From positions 14,916,615-14,980,614 of the forward strand of contig OX345636.1 in assembly GCA_947044365.1 (NCBI GenBank): 64,000 nucleotides of DNA, read 5' to 3'. Below are positions 44,801 through 56,400 of this stretch, one piece after another. Each line of letters opens with the position of its first letter. Positions within the stretch are counted from its first letter, which is position 1. The notes beneath the pieces were generated by a model. The model saw nothing but the letters and a program-made list of their open reading frames with translations, was not told the origin of the DNA and made no database searches. Position numbers and translations under genes: made by a program. The stretch comes from Petrosia ficiformis (lineage: Eukaryota > Porifera > Demospongiae > Haplosclerida > Petrosiidae).

Positions 44801-47269
44801 TGATGAGGGCTGATATTGAAGACATACCGTAGGACAATCTCAGCAAGGTATCGATCATTCATATGTAAAAAAAGTTTCGTGATAGCAAGATATGTAGCAT
44901 CACTACCTGTTCTTCTCCTCCACTTCCATAACATGTTTAGACTTCTTAATTTTTGTGTAGAAAAATCCTTCTGAATCTCTTCTATTTCTGGCTGAGTGAG
45001 TCTGAAAACAAATGCTGAGTGATTAAAACTGATGTGAGGCAAGAGAGTGAGAAATATGTTGTCATCACATTGTTTCTCAATGTTAGATTGGGAGAGGTTG
45101 TATTTTTGTAGTAAACGGTTCAGAAGTGATGGGACATGTGTTACGACATTATGTGGGTTCAGTTCTCCAGTCTCTTCTTTCACGACAGCAGTTTTCAATA
45201 CAGAGTTTTCTGTAGACAACAGATAAGGATACAATTATGGCATTACATATTATAGTTACATTCGATTATGGCTTAACTACATGTACTTATAGTTTGATTA
45301 TGAATGAGAGGTTGCCTGGTTTACCAGTAGATAATACAACATTAACATTATATGTTGCAATTAAAGGTTTACCAACTCTGGTTTTGGAGCCAATACTATC
45401 AGTTTATCGAGAATTGGTAATGCAGCACAAATTTGGCTAATACTTTGATAACCAAAATTTTAATCAAGTTTCTTTCGTGGTTACACTAGTGCAAAGATCA
45501 TCCATTGACATACTTAGAGCTTCTACAACTGGAAAAGCAGGTCAGGGAGAGTAACATTACAGGGAAATTTGTCAAAGACTGCTATTGATGCTTGATTAGA
45601 AAGAGTATGGCTGAGCTGAAGTGATCACTTCCATGATAATTCATGTTTGTAATTTTAAACATTAACTAAAATGCATAGACAGTGATTTGCTTGAACTGAA
45701 ATCGGTGGATACCTTATTTAGTATTGGTAAATGTGGTATCATTAACTATAATAATAGTCCAGGTTTGTCCACTTATGTCACGTTCTGGTGCTCCATTGGT
45801 TTTCAGTGATCATTTTTGAATATTTTCTTCCCATAGGTGCAACATGCAGGATCAAGGTCTATGTCATACCATATCAAATCCTTACAATACAATGTTTTGT
45901 TTGTATAATGTAATGAATGGTATGTGCAGGTAATTGAGCATTCAGGGTTGTCTCTAGAGCATGTTAGCATGGTGCGCCATGGGGATGTGCTACATGTACC
46001 TGCAATATTTCATAATAGCCTTTTAAAATGTTTGGCAAATAGTTGTTATTTTATAGACAAAAATATTTGAAAAGTGTGCTTTTGCAAATAATTATAATTA
46101 CACAAACATGTAATGTGTAATGTGTCCTAGTTAGCCACACCTTTCATTAATAAAAAGCTTAACTTTTGCATTTGCTTGTGAGTGTACATTCTAGGGTACA
46201 TGACTCTGGATTCGCCCTTCTGTCCATAGGCCTAGCTTGAGCCTTCAGAATAAAAAAGCCATTGAAAACGTGAGTTAAGATGGTGCATGGCATTGAGCAG
46301 GGTTTCTTTCCTTGTAAACGGATACTACTCAAGTGCATTTGGTCAATGTCATGATATCAGTCCTGAAAGGGTTAATTAATTAATTAATGTTACATACTAT
46401 AATGGCTAAAATGAACGTATATGATTTCATAGTCTATATAGTTCCATACCTGAATGTGATAACAAGTGCAGTTCATTGTCTGCTGCTAATCTTTCAGCTA
46501 GATCAAAGTGCTGCAGTTCCTTTACAGCAGTGACAAGGTTGTCCAGAGTAGCTGGTTTACCATTTCCTCTTACCCATATACTTAGGAATTCAATCATCAA
46601 ATACTCACTCCAGCAACCTTGATCATCAATCTCTTTAATCTGAGACAAAGGCAGGTCCAAATGTAATCCAAGACTACGCCAGTGACTTGTGTTAATTCCA
46701 TCCATTAGACTGACCAGATCATTAAGTGGAACTGAAACTGAATTGGACTATTAATAATACACTTGTACATTAATTACAAGTCTATCATACCTGACTGATC
46801 AAGAGTGTACATTCTCTCAATCCTATCAGCTATCACTTGTTCATCACTAGATCTCAAAGCTTGAACAAGTATTTTCCATGTACGTTGGTGGGAAGGTTGT
46901 TTTTGCCACAAGGAGAGTATACGTTGAAGGAATTCATGTGGGGTTGTGCTAAGATTGTACTGTTCACCAACAGTTTCTATATTAATATTGTTCAAACCGA
47001 GCTTAATTGCAAGGTGTCTTGCCTCATATTGTATCTCTCGTAGCTTGCATAACAGGAGACCCACATGCTCAATTGCAACTACAAACAGAAGGTTATAATA
47101 CAGTATAAGTGAAATTTAGGTTTTGTAATTATGGTACAGCAACAAGGCCACAGACACCCCCTCAATGTGCCCCTCCCTAATTCCTGTATATAACACTAGT
47201 ACTGATTACAGAACCTAAACATCACCTATACCAATGCCACTATTAATACATAAACTCACACAGAGCCAT
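32341..47269 (-). CDS. Gene B: triple death-fold / helical module / coiled-coil / ZU5 protein with unique C-terminus
   Basis: Minus-strand model, 17 coding exons: 47260-47269, 46791-47078, 46450-46731, 44828-45209, 44244-44774, 43839-43882, 42612-42785, 40924-41016, 40717-40842, 39293-39324, 39149-39224, 37550-38302, 36521-36735, 34692-34865, 34404-34629, 33424-33480, 32341-32891. Sum 4014 nt, 1337 residues, every phase consistent. Death-fold domains at about 5-95, 98-185 and 225-320; a helical module at 325-495; a coiled coil at 515-645; a ZU5 at about 680-830; an acidic linker; a beta-rich region at 930-1135; and a 182-residue C-terminus with no family I recognise. Exons from 40924-41016 to 33424-33480 match gene A in length and phase, except that the ZU5 exon is intact here. 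The role is probably scaffold signalling through death-fold contacts (inference). The 10-nt first exon (ATG GCT CTG T) is the weakest part; an alternative acceptor at 46738 would add two residues. Confidence 0.8.
32915..33356. mobile_element. MITE with CAGTCTGGCTG ends, directly upstream of gene B's last exon
   Basis: Left CAGTCTGGCTGTTTCCCCAT and right, in reverse complement, AGTCTGGCTGCCCACCCATT. The arms include TTGCTTAT and TGGTCTGGGAACAC, about 55 bp. The interior has a short coding-like stretch (MNIITFDEQVPVRASTTVVD, then stop) without family resemblance. Confidence 0.65.
33608..34245. mobile_element. Long-TIR MITE, gene B counterpart of 18895-19585
   Basis: Same left arm and interior as in gene A. 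The right arm has lost the GATGAAGACTGCTGTAAAGC portion. Confidence 0.7.
34985..35820 (+). mobile_element. GGCCCGTAGGGCC-end family, variant 1, gene B counterpart of 20680-20995
   Basis: Aligns with the gene A copy through GGAGGGCTTGGTCATTTATT, AATAGAACGCATGTTCAAGC and the ATACTTTTGTATTCAT end. It is split by the MITE at 35227-35714. Confidence 0.65.
35227..35714. mobile_element. hAT-type MITE present only in gene B
   Basis: Left CAGTGGCGTAGGAAGTAATC, right GGTTCCTACGCCTATG, with a G run of about 18 near the left end. Perfect 8-bp duplication GGCTATTG at 35219-35226 and 35715-35722. Gene A has a single GGCTATTG at about 20910, the uninterrupted site. Confidence 0.9.
35925..36110 (-). mobile_element. 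GGCCCGTAGGGCC-end family fragment
   Basis: Contains GATTGCATTGTGGTGTCCAA and AGTAATCATGGCTGACTTTG; the rest is missing. Confidence 0.55.
38473..38996. mobile_element. TTAA-flanked element present only in gene B
   Basis: Left GGTGGAGCTCAGGTAA and right, in reverse complement, GGTGACGCTTGAGTAA, flanked by TTAA at 38469-38472 and 38997-39000. Gene A has a different, short sequence here. TTAA suggests piggyBac or Kolobok type. No transposase. Confidence 0.7.
39419..39905. mobile_element. TIR element with TACCCTCGCTGCGAAGCG ends
   Basis: Left TACCCTCGCTGCGAAGCGTA and right, in reverse complement, TACCCTTGTCGTGTAGCGTA. The left end forms its own small hairpin (TACCCTCG..CGAAGGGTA). Relatives at 4925-5262 and 41395-41600. 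ORFs inside (SLSCINGDVIATLISIVFDL) are shared between copies but look repeat-derived. Confidence 0.7.
41395..41600. repeat. Fragment related to the 39419-39905 element
   Basis: Inverted relative to that copy: AGCCAAGAAACACTTCAAATC and the shared minus-strand reading SCINGGVVATITSIVFDLKC. Truncated at both ends. Confidence 0.55.
41884..42405 (+). mobile_element. GGCCCGTAGGGCC-end family, variant 1, full length
   Basis: Begins ATGGCCCGTAGGGCCATCCC TATGATTGC and ends CAATCATAGGGATG followed by TTTTTTTCTCTATATACACT. The outer CATCCCTATGATTGCTTT and its inverse form short terminal inverted repeats. One of the best copies. It lies in the gene B intron between exons 42612-42785 and 40924-41016. Confidence 0.85.
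43036..43540 (+). mobile_element. GGCCCGTAGGGCC-end family, variant 2, near full length
   Basis: Same left end (ATGGCCCGTAGGGCCATCCC) and right end (AATAAAGGGATACGTTTTTC) as variant 1. The interior from GCCAGGAAGATTCATAAAGC to GCCATCAGCAATGCTTAATA is variant-specific. It lies in the gene B intron between exons 43839-43882 and 42612-42785. Confidence 0.85.
44244..44774 (-). CDS. Gene B exon: helical module next to death domains
   Basis: One 531-nt exon. The sequence is helical throughout, with YSSWFDIHLLKAIVNQFGSE followed by DQAEMQIYTAQLILYLQQSL and FELP. This pattern (SSWF..HLL..I...FG, then ...Y...L..YL....FELP) resembles a module I associate with sponge and cnidarian multi-domain NLR-like or death-domain proteins. 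The upstream intron (44775-44827) is only 53 nt. Confidence 0.6.
44828..47078 (-). CDS. Gene B exons encoding three death-fold domains
   Basis: Exons 46791-47078, 46450-46731 and 44828-45209 each encode one domain with the helix pattern and Trp positions of death domains: (1) ARHLAIKLGLNNINIETV ... FLQRILSLWQKQP ... TWKILVQALRS ... VIADRIE; (2) HWRSLGLHLDLPLSQIKEID ... MIEFLSIWVRG ... TLDNLVTAVKEL; (3) FVFRLTQPEIEEIQKDF ... LNMLWKWRRRTGSDATYLAI. All introns between the first two domains are phase 1, which makes these exons easy to duplicate or shuffle. Confidence 0.75.
45215..46440. other. Gene B intron, no clear feature
   Basis: Unique-looking sequence. A plus-strand stretch at 45280-45440 (LPGLPVDNTTLTLYVAIKGL) is open but has no recognised family and no flanking gene structure. 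I do not call a gene here. Confidence 0.4.
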
Positions 47270-47274
47270 TTCTT

Positions 47275-47880
47275 GATAAGCTATTCTCGCGAGCCAACTG
47301 CCTGTAGAGTACTTCAGTCTGTAGTGGGTGAGGCTGGGGGCGGACTCGCATAACAGGGTGTGGCTTTAACGAGCGTGTGCAGCCATACATAAATTTGACA
47401 GTTAATGAATGGCAACTGCAAGGGAACCCCTATTTTTGCCCCTTTGAACTCTGCATTAACAGAAATTTGAAGAAGCACTTTTGAAGTTAGTTACCTTCAA
47501 ACAGCAGTGTTATATGAACACAAGAAAACTGCCTGCTCTGTTTGCATTTTCAGAGTGTGGGCAGCTAAGTGAGAACAAGGCTACCAGTTGTCACAAATCC
47601 CTATTGGCTCAGCTCCCTTAGTTGACAGAGTTGTCCAGGATAAACTCCCACTACCTTTGATATTACGATCAAGATTTGACATTATTCATTGAAATGGAAT
47701 ATAATGTACATGTACATGTAAATGATAAATATGGTATAAAATAAATGAAATACTCTACAACACACACAAAATATACAGATATGGAATGGACACTACATTA
47801 TAATCTGTAACATGTAATCTATACATACTACAGTTACACTACACCACACATCTATACACTCAACATTACTATTTCAATTA
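47275..47880. promoter_or_regulatory. Gene B upstream / gene C downstream spacer
   Basis: Holds the likely promoter of gene B, with a CG-richer patch at 47290-47370 (CTCGCGAG, GGGGGCGGACTCGC). No TATA box can be assigned with confidence. The rest, to gene C's stop, shows nothing distinctive. Confidence 0.3.
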
Positions 47881-47900
47881 TAAAATAATTTTGTTTTCTT

Positions 47901-50900
47901 CTATTGTGAAGTGTTGCGTTCAAATTGCAATACACGAGGTCGACATCTCATAAAATTTCTTGCTTTTTGTGTCAAGTCTTTCTGATCATCTGTTTGACCA
48001 TATGCAAACTTCTGCCACTCAGCAGGTAACTAAATAAGAAGAGATAAAATCATAACATTACACGTATTTATAAAAAACTACATCTTCATAAATATCATCT
48101 AAGCACATTAAGACTGAGTTCAATAATGATGCAAATTTAAGAAAACACATACTGATGAAACAAAGTCAGTTCACAACTTCACATTTACAATTACATGTAG
48201 GCGGCTATGAATACTTGGTACATGTACATGTATGTACATTTGTACAATGTACATGTACCTACATGTGTAAATGGGATAGTTCATGGAAAATTTTAATATA
48301 TTTGTAGATAATTTAGGTGTTTAGGTCAAGCTATAGCATCTTGAATTAAGTTGACTTTCCTGACCAAATAGTATGGCTTTATAACTAGCAATTTTTGCTA
48401 GTTACAGTACATACATGTATATGTCAATAAAAAGTCACCATACAGTACAGTAATTACTCAGTAGTATCATTTCCGCACTACAGTAGTTTAACAGTACTTT
48501 TGACAGTAGTTGGTGTACTTGTCAATTCAACAACACAGTAGTGAGACAGTGATTACTGTACTCTACTGACAGTAGAACTAAGATAATTACTGTTACTACA
48601 TACATGTGTGTATATACAATGTATGGTGACATTTTAGTGAGTACTATCATTGCACAATACATTGTATGTGAACTGATTGTCAGATGAACGTTTAGATTTG
48701 CTGTTTTTTTTTATTACTATTACAATACACTGAACAATTGTTATCTACATTTATGTACATGTACTTTAAATATTAGACTGTCTACTTCTTTGAGGGAGCT
48801 AGCTTCAGCTATATACGACCATACACACTCAATAATTATAACATACATGTATAACATACATGTACAAGCAATACTTTACTTTGTGTACCTGATGTGGCTT
48901 TTGGGAAGGACTCTCCAATATTGACTTGCTAATTGCTTCAGTTAATCTTAATCTCTGTATATAAGAAATTATAATGACTACAATATGTATACATGTACAT
49001 ATACATGATGTTACAGGAGATGTAGAAAGAAAGAAAGAAAGACACCTGAGGCAATGGACATGTACATGTACATGTATATAAAGTAGTTAACTGTCCATTT
49101 TGCATACATTAAGTAATAGTTAGAACACACTTCACCGTGATTACGTGTTTTAATGTAGCACGAGGGTGGGTCAATAAAGGTCGAGTTTACATAATGCACG
49201 AGCCGAAGGCGAGTGCGTTATGTAAACGAGACCTTTATTGACCGCCCAAGTGCTACATTGAAACACACAATGCACTGTCAAGTGTGTTCTAAGTGATTTA
49301 TTGACGATCTGGTGAACTACCACTGTTGTTGAAGCAGCTTTGTTATTTATTGCACGCAAAAGTGTGCAATAAGTGATTTAATGGTCAATCACGTGACGCA
49401 ATATCTGCACTCTGATTGGCCACAGGTCACATGATCAGCAATAATCATAGTTAATATTGCATTGTCATGATATCATTCTTTACCAGTATTTGTATTGGTT
49501 TTTGACACAACATGTAAACTGATTCTGAAAGTTATAGCACTATTTACAGTTCAATACATACATGTACATGTATTTTATTGTGGTATGAACTACATGTAAT
49601 GTATGAAGGTGGGCCAATAAAGGTCTCAATTACATAAACACAATGAAAGCAAGTCTTATATGTAATTGATAGCTTTATTGGCCCCACCTGAGGTGCCCAT
49701 GTTAAAACACGTATTGCAGTGCTATAAGTGTTTTATTGCAATGACTTGATGCACATGTGCACAGTGATTTAAGTGCTGGCAGGTGATGGCTTTCCTGCAA
49801 GAAATTTTGATCAGTATAAATTTAGACTTTTGAGCAAGAATAGTCAGTCAATGCATCATTTTGAGTGCATTACAGAAATTACAGCACTATAGAATAAACA
49901 GGTACTGATTGATAGTGAGTGATGTACGGGTAATTCAAAATAGTTCCACACATTTACAATATGGAAAATACAGCACTGTCACTGCCTTTGACACACCCAC
50001 ACATCATACTGTACATGCAGTGGTATGGAAACAGCCAGTCATACATGACATTGTCCGATAAATCTAGTGAATGTCTGGTAAATTCAAACTGAGCTGTATA
50101 CAAAGTATACAGGGAGCAGTACAAGAGTGGTGAAAATAGGTCAAGTAGTTAGCTCAATGTTTCCATACCCCTGTGTTCATGTACACTGTACATGTACTTC
50201 TATTATATTAATAACTCTTACCTTTCCATCACTCTTTTTATCAGAACATATAAACCATGGTGGTACACTTTGTATTTGTCCTGTCTTATTAAGATGATCA
50301 GTTACGGGTGAATTACCCCACACGGCAGCATATCTCATACCCGTGGGTACAATATGAGGACCGTACACATTCTTTACAGGTGTCTCATACAAGTTAGAGG
50401 GATTGATATATGGGTTAAAAAATGGTTGCATTTGAAAAGGTGAGTTGTCTGTAGGAACTCTTGGTACGTGAGTATTGGATATGGGATGAGGTAGAGGTCC
50501 TCTGTGTAAACTAACATCTGATATAAATCCGCTATCAGTATTAGAATGGTTCTGATTGCCTCCATTAGGAGGTAGAGCTGTGTAGCTTGTTAGTAGAGAG
50601 CTTGGAAGAGGAGGATGTGAGGGTGTGTGTCTTGTGGTGGAGACAGACGTGGGGGCGGGGTTAGTATTCTCCAGGAGAGGACTAAGAGATGTACGTGTTT
50701 TTGTTCTTTTACGTGGGACTCTTGGTCTTCTGAGAAGAGGTACCTCCGATTCATTACCACTATGATACTGTATGAAAGAATAGGGAGATACAATGTACAG
50801 TTGTACATGTACATCTAAAACCATTTGAGTCCAGAAATGCAAACCAATGATGTTACATGTACATGTAGATGCATATGAACCATTTTAAACAGTATATTAA

Positions 50901-53361
50901 ATCAAAATCTTGTTATGGCCCGTAGGGCCATCCCTATGATTGCTTTCCCACGGGTTCGAACTATATATATATATTTATATGTTTGTGTCACTTGCGCGAG
51001 TATGCGTTGTATACGTAGTTAAGGAAGTTACATCATTCCCGGGGGCGCGGTCAATTAATGGGCGTGGCGCGTAAAAGAACGAGCGCTCAAGCTCTACAGA
51101 CCAGCAGAAAGAAAGCTGTGTAGATTACGTAGAAACTTGAACTAATAGCTAACTATTCCACCTGAAATATATTCCTTAAGTTCTACAAGGTTCTTTAAAA
51201 GGTGAAGAGAGTGGATAATCAAAACATTAACTATAATAGGCTGTTGTGTTTCAAGCATGATAAAGTTAGTCATGATTACTGATTGCTGAATGCTGGACAC
51301 CATAAAGCAATCATAGGGATACTTTTTTTTCTCTATATACACTTGTTTATAAACCAGATCTGTCAGAACGTACACATACATACATGTAAGTAAATGCACA
51401 TAAATTAAAGTACACATCGGGGTTTATACAGGATTTGCTGTTATGGAGGGAAAGAATTTCAATTTATCATACAAATTAAGCACACTGCTACATGTACTGT
51501 ACATGTACGTAGGTGTGTGTGTAATACATGTATTTGCTTTGGTGATTTATAGGGCCCTAGAAGGCGTTGAGCTGAGACGTTGCTGCAAGTTGAAGTAAAT
51601 TTGGTCTAAAATTTAGGGGGTGGGCTCAAATCTCCTCTCTCCCCCCACTGTATGAAACCTCTTATGTACATGTACATGTATATTACACTCACTACTAAAC
51701 TACATACATGTACCTCAGAAGTTGTTTGTTCATATCTCCTTCCAGCAGACATTATAGGTGAGTGTAGTTGAGAAGGAGAAACAAAACTTGCTCTTTCACC
51801 TTTTCTAATAGGTGTAGAGGTCATAAATTGATTGGTACTTCCTATGACTCCGCCCTCACGTTCACCATCAGTACTATCTGGACTAGATGTATCATGTGGG
51901 CTCTGAGGAATAGGGATAGTAGAGGAGACTCCGGGACGAGTAAGAAAGATTGAAGGAGAGAAAGTTGTGTTAGGAGGTTTTAGGGGACTACGTGGAAATT
52001 GTGATCGAGGTAAGTATCTAGGGCCCTCAGGAGTGGTATCTATACTAGTGGGTGTGTTCTGTGGATTAGGAGGAGGTAGACCCTAGAAATAAAAATACAC
52101 ATGTAAACAAACAGTCAGTATATGTACATGTACAACTATAATTTATATACACGTACATGTATAGATATTTGCATAGTTGCTCTTCATTTACTACAAATGT
52201 ACATGTACATGTACATGTACACATATACATGTTGCTACATCATTTTGGAATTGTTCACAATGACTTGATGTGCTGACATTGTAAATTTGTAATACATATA
52301 TAGTGTATACAATGTACATGTACGTGTACATGTAGCTTAATGGATACATGTACTATACATGTACATGTATAACTCAATAATGGATTAAATTTAACATACA
52401 TGTACATGTACACATGTACGTACACAAAAAAAGAACGGGAAGGCAAAATAGTTTAGGTAAAAAGATTGTTGTTCCTTCCAAACTAAAGCTATGAACATTC
52501 TTCTGAGGTCATGATGAACATGAATGATAATGTACATGTATATATACCGTATTCTTTTTTCTTTTGTCATGTTTCAATATACTTGGTGTAGATGGTTTAC
52601 GATTGGCTGCAAAACTAAATGAAGAAATGGGAGGAATTGAAAGAAAGAGAAGAGGAAAAGACAAAGGAGAATGAAATATGAACTTATACATGATGTTATC
52701 GAAGATGTAGAAAGAAAGAAAGAAATAAAGAAAGAAAGACACCTGAGGCAATGGAAAAATGAAAATGAGAGTTGCCTCAGGTGGGATTCAAACCCATGAC
52801 ACTCTGTACTCCGGACAGATGCTCTATTAACTGAGCTACCAAGGCAGCTCAGCTGACAGGGTCTGAATCAAACATCTCATACGCTTGTATGAACAGGCTA
52901 ACTTGACACTAGGCATTAGGTGAAGGCCGGGGTAATGAAACCACCAAAGACACCAACACCAAACCTAACATGTACAAGTACATGTATACTCTGTTTGTAC
53001 AACTCATAATGTACACATGTACACATGTACATGATGTTATCAGAGATGTAGAAAGAAAGAAAGAAAGAAAGACACCTGAGGCAATACATGCACCAGAAAA
53101 GTGATGTTAGCATTGTTTGATGGTGAATGCTTACAACACCCTCTACATTACATGTACTGCATATCAATATTAGGATCCTCTTTTGGCATCCACCTCCTCG
53201 TTAGACAGTTTTTCTAAATGAACCCTTTGTACATGTATACATGTATATGTACAGGTAAATGTATAGTACATACACACTGTATGTGTAGTGATAATTTTTA
53301 TGGCCCGTAGGGCGATTCCTATGATTGCTTTCCCACGGGTTCGAAGTATGTTTACATGTAC

Positions 53362-53408
<47 letters not shown>

Positions 53409-56400
53409 CTTACGCGAGTATGCGTTGTATACGTAGTTAAGGTAGTTATGTCGTTTCAGGGGACTCGGTCAATTAATGGGCATGGCACGTAATAGAACGC
53501 ACGCTCAAGCTCTACAGAGCAGCAGAAAGAAAGCTGCTTGTAGCTTTACTAGCTTATGTAGAAACTGGAACTAATAGCTAGCTATTCTACCTAAAATATA
53601 TTCCTGAAGTTCTACAAGGTCAAAAGGTAGATAATCACTATAGTAGGCTGTTGTGTTTCAGGCACAATAAAGTCAGCCATGATTATTGTATGTTGGACAC
53701 CACAAAGCAGTCATAGGGATACTTTTTTCTCTATATATCTTGTTCATATAACACGAATACTTCAAATATCAGATTCAAACATGTACATGTAGATATACAA
53801 AATGTACATGTACATGTACTGTATGCATGTACAATGTACATGTATTTATTTATTTCATTTTAACAAGTCACTTACTTTTCATCTGAGCTAGTCTCTGAAG
53901 TTAGACTGTTAATACTAGTATCTACATGTAGATAATATAAAGATGAAAACAGTTAATTACTGTACAAATTATGATATACAATGTATACATATTTACACAT
54001 ATTTACACATGTACTTTGTAAAACCGCATTTTTCAATTACATGTACATGTACATGTACATGAATAATTAACTAAATGTTGAGAGAAGAACCATTTAGCAG
54101 ATGTGGACAGATACATGTACATGCCAGCTGGGCTGCCCCTTGGTTGCTCAGTTGGTAGAGCATCTGTCCGGAGTACAGAGTGTCATGGGTTCGAATCCCA
54201 CCTGAGGCAACTCTCATTTTCATTTTTCCATTGCCTCAGGTGTCTTTCTTTCTTTCTACATCTCCGATAACATGATGTATGTAAGTTGTATAGTGTACTG
54301 TTGCAACTACTGATTTGTAAATCAGGGTTGGAATAGGGGTGGGCGGTATTGGCTAATACCGTATCACGGTATTTTGAAATAGAATATCGCAATACAACTA
54401 AATACCGACTAACCACGTGTTTCTACAATTGGTCACACCCACGAGCATTTTTAGTCAACAAACGATACCTGAAATGCCACAAAACAACACTAGATCTATA
54501 TATAAAACATAAATTTTGGACATAATATAGTACAAGCTCAACAAGAAGTCGCTTATATAAATTGACATGTGCTACCAAAATAAAAGTAACACTCCTCACC
54601 ACACAAATTTAGCATCTCCTGTTGAAGAATAGATGTCTAGCACTCTTTTCTAACTCAATCGCTACTTACAAAAGCCTTACAAACACTGCTAAAGCACTAT
54701 TTCAGCTGGCCATATGCTCGAAATTATGGGCGTGGCACGTAAATTATTTAATTAATTGTATATTTCGATATTTCGGTATGCAAAAATTTTGCAATACCGT
54801 ACCGCAGTATAGGAAAGAATATAGAATTTCAACTAATTACCGGTATACCGCTCACCCCTAGGTTGGAATGAATATTCAAATCTTTGACATTCTTAAGACT
54901 ATTTGAAATTTCATTGTAACATTCATTTCAATTCTTGTATAAGCTACACTGTAATTACATGTTAATCATTTAGATATATTCAAGAGCAGCCATTACTACA
55001 TGTACAGTATATTTGAACAATAACACAGTAATTATTATCTTAGTTATACTGTCAGTGGCATGGAAACAGCTAGTCATGCAAGACAGTGTACTAGTGAATG
55101 TCCGATAAATTGAAACCGAACTGTATACAAATTACATGTATATGGGAGCAGGACAAGTGATGAAATAGGTCTAAATGTCTGGTAGTTGGCTCAATTATTC
55201 CACACCCCTGAGTATAGTAACATGTAGTATAGTAATTACTGTTATATCACTGTTGAACTATTGTAGTGTGAGAATGAAACTACTGAGTAATTACTGACAT
55301 TTTATGGACATGTACTGTACTTCTCTATCCTACATAGTCAAAGATACACTAACCATTGATTTGAGATTGTAATCTCATGTTAGCTAACTGTTCCTGTAGT
55401 CTACCATTATTAGAATCATGTTGAATAACAGTTCTCATATCGGGATGACTAATCATTTGTGATTGCAGAACTTGTTGCATGTGAGCAGCAAACTGAGGAT
55501 TAAATGCAGAATAGTGGTAATTAAAAGAGTGCTCCATAGAGGCAGAAGAAAGAGGAGATGAGATGAACTGCAGAGGATGCTGGTAGCTCATAGGATAGAC
55601 TGGAGCAGCTAAGAGAGAAAGGGGAAAATAATTGTAAATTGCTTACATGTACATGTATTGTATGTACATGTACTTCATTTGGTTAGCTTAACCCACAGTA
55701 AATCATGTACATGTACGTGTAACTTCATTAATACAAGCATATTAATATACAATGTACATGTACAGTGTACCCTCACAAAAATGTACAAGTGCAGCACATG
55801 TTCTGCACATGTGCTGCACGCATTTAGTTGGTTATATGTGCTGGATGAGTACTTATTTATTTAATTCTGTTTTAGTTATGTGCTACACATGTGTGAAGAC
55901 TACATACTACAATAATATGTGTGTACAATATGTGTGCATTTTGGTAAGTGTCTTGCACATGTATCAATTACAATGTACATCTATATCAGATTAAGTGTGT
56001 TAAATGTGTGTAAGATGTACATGTACACATGTATATAATCTCATAACTAGTGGATTGGATATGTAATAGCCATTATCATTTTAATCCTTCAAGGCAGGGG
56101 TGTGGAAATTAATATTGATTGAGCCAGTTAATAGCTGGACACTTTAATTAATTTCACAGGTTACATGCATGTGTTAAAGAAAATAAGAAAAATATATAAT
56201 ATTTCTCCTTTTCAACTGATGTACTACAAATGATGTATCACCACTGTCGATGAAATACATTATTATAGTTGAGACCAGAATATCTACATAATGTATTAAT
56301 GGCAATTCCCTCTCAACTCTGAGAATGTCATGAACAGGAAAAGGAAAGTCACCAAAAGCAAAGTCACATTTAAAAAGTATCACAAGGGCAAATACAATGT

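Noticed and set aside
44532..44813. 93-codon plus-strand ORF
   Set aside because: Antisense shadow of gene B's 531-nt exon.
52774..52845. A functional tRNA gene on the minus strand
   Set aside because: The cloverleaf is good, but position 33 is C rather than U. The apparent GGA anticodon would be serine, yet the long variable arm of tRNA-Ser is missing. The same head plus the same tail occurs at 54131-54282. A SINE explains this better.
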